This document shows positions 39,699 through 41,704 of a DNA stretch of 41,704 nucleotides, one piece after another. Source of the DNA: a bacterium (GTDB lineage: Bacteria > Ratteibacteria > UBA8468 > B48-G9 > JAFGKM01); the NCBI GenBank assembly GCA_029548585.1, contig JAKPNC010000143.1, forward strand, positions 1 to 41,704, read 5' to 3'. The position numbers and the translations under genes were made by a program. Under the pieces are notes generated by a model. The model saw only the letters and a list, made by a program, of their open reading frames with translations, did no database searches and was not told where the DNA came from. Numbering within the stretch: the stretch's first letter is position 1; every line of letters starts with the position of its first letter.

Positions 39699-41704
39699 AT
39701 GAAAATATTAAGATACATTATGATTTTGTTAATGACGATTGCTTTCAGCGTATCGGCAGAGAGTCCCGGCTACCAGGAATGGCGGAAGAGAAGGGAATCC
39801 CTCATCAATGATAAAAATGTTGAAAGGTATTACACCTTTGAAGATGTTGAAGGCAGTAAAAGCATCGTCAGGGATTTGAGCGGCAAAGGGGGCGACCTTA
39901 AATTCGTTCCATATACGGACAGGCAGACGAAAGAAGTTTTTGACGATTTGAAAATAATAGAAGGAAGATGGCCTGAAAAGAAGGCGGTAAGGCTTGACCG
40001 CGGTTTTTACCAGGGGCCTACTTACAACATTGAAAACAAGCAGTTTACCGTCGAAGCATGGTTCCGCAGGCAGGGACCCGGGAGCATCCTGGCCGCGAGC
40101 AGGAACAGGGACGGACACATAATGTCGGTTTCGGGATACAGGGAGGGCTGGCGCATCTATACGTCATACGACCCCGTTTCGGGTATCGTTCTTGGCATAG
40201 GCAAACAGGGAGGCTGCAACATAAGAACGGAAGCCGCAATGCCTGACAACGCGTGGCACCATATTTCTTTCACATGGGACGGAAGGATTATAAATCTTTA
40301 CCTGAACGGCAAACTTATATCTTCCAACGTGTTTGAAGAAGAATATATACCCGTGAAACATGCCAACTTTTTCAAGATAGGATTTTCGGAGCTTGGGGTT
40401 GGTTCCATTGTAATGGATATAGACGAGGTTGTCATATATAACAGGGTATTGAGCGGAAAAGAGATAGAGAAACTCAGCCGGGGCCCTTTGAACGAGTCTG
40501 AAAAAGACATTTTTGCCGCTGCCGACGCTTTCATCAAAGACGGCAATTACGGGGCAGCCCGCGCCCAATATGAGAAGCTTAAAAGCCTGCCCGTATACGG
40601 TCTGCCGCTGGCGCTTTTCAACACTGCCGAAAGTTACCGGCTGGAAAAGGATTATGAAGGCGCTCACAGGATATACGGTCAGATAATGAAGATGGAGAAT
40701 CTTACCGCCTATTACCGTATATATGGGCTATTCAGGCAGGCTGAGTTATGCCTTGAGCAGAAAAATCATGAAGGCGCGCGCCGTCTTTACAATCAGGTGA
40801 TAAAAACTGAAGGCGCGCTCAAACACCATATTTTCAATGCCCGCCTTTTCACCGCAGATACATATAAGGCCGGGCTCATCTACAGCAGGGCAAGACCTTT
40901 ATACGAGGAACTTCTGAGGGAAGAAGAATCAGCTTCCTTTCCCAACGACGGGTACCGTCTTGATGTGCGCGACAGGCTGGAAGCCATAGAAGGCCTTGCC
41001 GACGGAACCGTCATTAAAAGCTCAAGTCAGAAAAGGCTTGAGCGGGTGAACGGTCCGGGATATGCCGTTTATGTTTCAACCCTGGGCAGCGATTCCGATC
41101 CAGGCACGAAAGAAAAACCTTTTGCAACATTCAAAAGGGCGCAGGAAGAGGTAAGGAGAGTAAAGTCGAAAGGTATGCCTGAAGGCGGAATAGTTGTATA
41201 TCTGAGGGGCGGAAACTATTTTCTAACTGACGGGATTGTTTTCGGAAAAGATGATTCCGGAACGGAAAAAGGCCCGGTTGTCTACCGGAATTATCCGGGT
41301 GAAGAGGCAAGGCTTATAGGTGGAAGACAGGTAAGCAATTTCAAACTGCTTGATGACCCCGGCATCCTGAAAAGATTGGCCGGAGAAGCAAAAGGGAAAG
41401 TTTGGGTTGCCGACCTGAAAGAAGCCGGCATAACCGAATACGGCCGGCTTTTGCCCCGGGGACGGCATGTCAGGAAGTCGCGTCCCGGCGCTCTTGAGCT
41501 CATATGCGACGGGAAAATCATGAGGCTTGCGAGATGGCCCAACGAAGGATGGGAAAGGGTGGCCGGATTGACCGTTGTTGAAGGGGTCTCAAGAAAGACC
41601 GAGTACCAGAGAGGCAAATTTGTTTACTCTGGCGACAGGCCTGAGAGATGGAAGGAAGAGAAAGATATGTGGGTGAAGGGTTATCTCGGGGTGAATCAGC
41701 CTTA
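39699..41704 (+). CDS. Exported LamG/TPR/right-handed beta-helix protein, truncated by window end
   Basis: The frame starts at ATG 39699 (AGGAGAG upstream) and is open through the last base: 668 codons without a stop. Signal peptide MKILRYIMILLMTIAFSVSA. Residues about 40-230: LamG/concanavalin-like domain (YYTFEDVEG, FTVEAWFRRQGPGSILAASR, WHHISFTWDGRIINLYLNGK, MDIDEVVIYNRVLSGKEIEK). Residues about 245-400: TPR-like helical repeats (IKDGNYGAARAQYEKLKSLP, ALFNTAESYRLEKDYEGAHR). From about 450: start of a right-handed beta-helix (VYVSTLGSDSDPGTKEKPFA, IVVYLRGGNYFLTDGIVF), as in polysaccharide lyases and hydrolases. It probably binds and cuts an extracellular polysaccharide. The catalytic part continues past the window. 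Confidence 0.82.
   Translation, partial: MKILRYIMILLMTIAFSVSAESPGYQEWRKRRESLINDKNVERYYTFEDVEGSKSIVRDLSGKGGDLKFVPYTDRQTKEVFDDLKIIEGRWPEKKAVRLDRGFYQGPTYNIENKQFTVEAWFRRQGPGSILAASRNRDGHIMSVSGYREGWRIYTSYDPVSGIVLGIGKQGGCNIRTEAAMPDNAWHHISFTWDGRIINLYLNGKLISSNVFEEEYIPVKHANFFKIGFSELGVGSIVMDIDEVVIYNRVLSGKEIEKLSRGPLNESEKDIFAAADAFIKDGNYGAARAQYEKLKSLPVYGLPLALFNTAESYRLEKDYEGAHRIYGQIMKMENLTAYYRIYGLFRQAELCLEQKNHEGARRLYNQVIKTEGALKHHIFNARLFTADTYKAGLIYSRARPLYEELLREEESASFPNDGYRLDVRDRLEAIEGLADGTVIKSSSQKRLERVNGPGYAVYVSTLGSDSDPGTKEKPFATFKRAQEEVRRVKSKGMPEGGIVVYLRGGNYFLTDGIVFGKDDSGTEKGPVVYRNYPGEEARLIGGRQVSNFKLLDDPGILKRLAGEAKGKVWVADLKEAGITEYGRLLPRGRHVRKSRPGALELICDGKIMRLARWPNEGWERVAGLTVVEGVSRKTEYQRGKFVYSGDRPERWKEEKDMWVKGYLGVNQP

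Noticed and set aside
1..41704. CRISPR arrays, insertion sequences, prophage or integrase genes
   Set aside because: No direct-repeat arrays, transposase or integrase motifs were seen on either strand.

Overview
The window looks like a chromosomal segment of an uncultured, anaerobic, diderm bacterium. LptD, a full Tol-Pal set, lipoproteins and a MacB-type permease point to an LPS-bearing outer membrane. A class I Fe-S fumarase, two QueG-like Fe-S proteins and a 2-hydroxyacyl-CoA-dehydratase-type enzyme with its ATPase activator point to an anaerobe. By eye the GC content is near half, and AGG (Arg) and ATA (Ile) codons are used heavily throughout. The mix of housekeeping genes, Gfo/Idh dehydrogenases, sugar isomerases and carbohydrate-active proteins suits PVC-type or candidate-phylum bacteria (for example Lentisphaerota or Omnitrophota), but no marker here fixes the phylum.

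Layout: (1) 1-2200: tail of a MacB-like permease, a CvpA-family protein with a Cys-rich tail, and a small exported helical protein. (2) 2233-7976: HAD phosphatase, enolase, FtsB, seryl-tRNA synthetase, a TIM-barrel sugar isomerase and a Gfo/Idh oxidoreductase, closed by an intrinsic terminator. (3) 8094-17145: a fucose-isomerase-like protein, LptD, RNase PH, RdgB, tRNA-Met, then a tight set of C45 Ntn-hydrolase, two-subunit Fe-S fumarase and M20 amidohydrolase. (4) 17192-24229: pilT (minus); flavodoxin and RidA (plus); a minus operon DegT aminotransferase, zinc dehydrogenase, YjbQ; and a tandem pair of QueG-like Fe-S proteins (minus). (5) 24361-28992: tolQ-tolR-tolA-tolB-pal and a coiled-coil LysM lipoprotein. 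(6) 29112-30312: a zinc-ligand-less MDR dehydrogenase and tRNA-Glu (minus). (7) 30793 to the window end: one co-directional run of eight genes.

Region 7 is the most interesting. It joins exported carbohydrate-binding or processing proteins (CBM9-like, RIFT-barrel-like, LamG/TPR/beta-helix) and a large glycosidase-like protein to a redox module: a NapH-type membrane polyferredoxin, a single-subunit 2-hydroxyacyl-CoA dehydratase/double-cubane-type protein and its BadF/HgdC-type ATPase activator. A tandem amidohydrolase follows, and its N-terminal half has lost every metal ligand. The redox genes overlap by 4 bases or sit 2 bases apart. I infer a saccharide or glycoside degradation locus with a low-potential reductive step fed from the membrane. 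The substrate cannot be read from sequence.

Several promoters are close to the sigma-70 consensus (tRNA-Glu, pal, tolQ, DegT). At tolQ and the HAD gene the promoter sits so near the ATG that the mRNA would be leaderless or nearly so.
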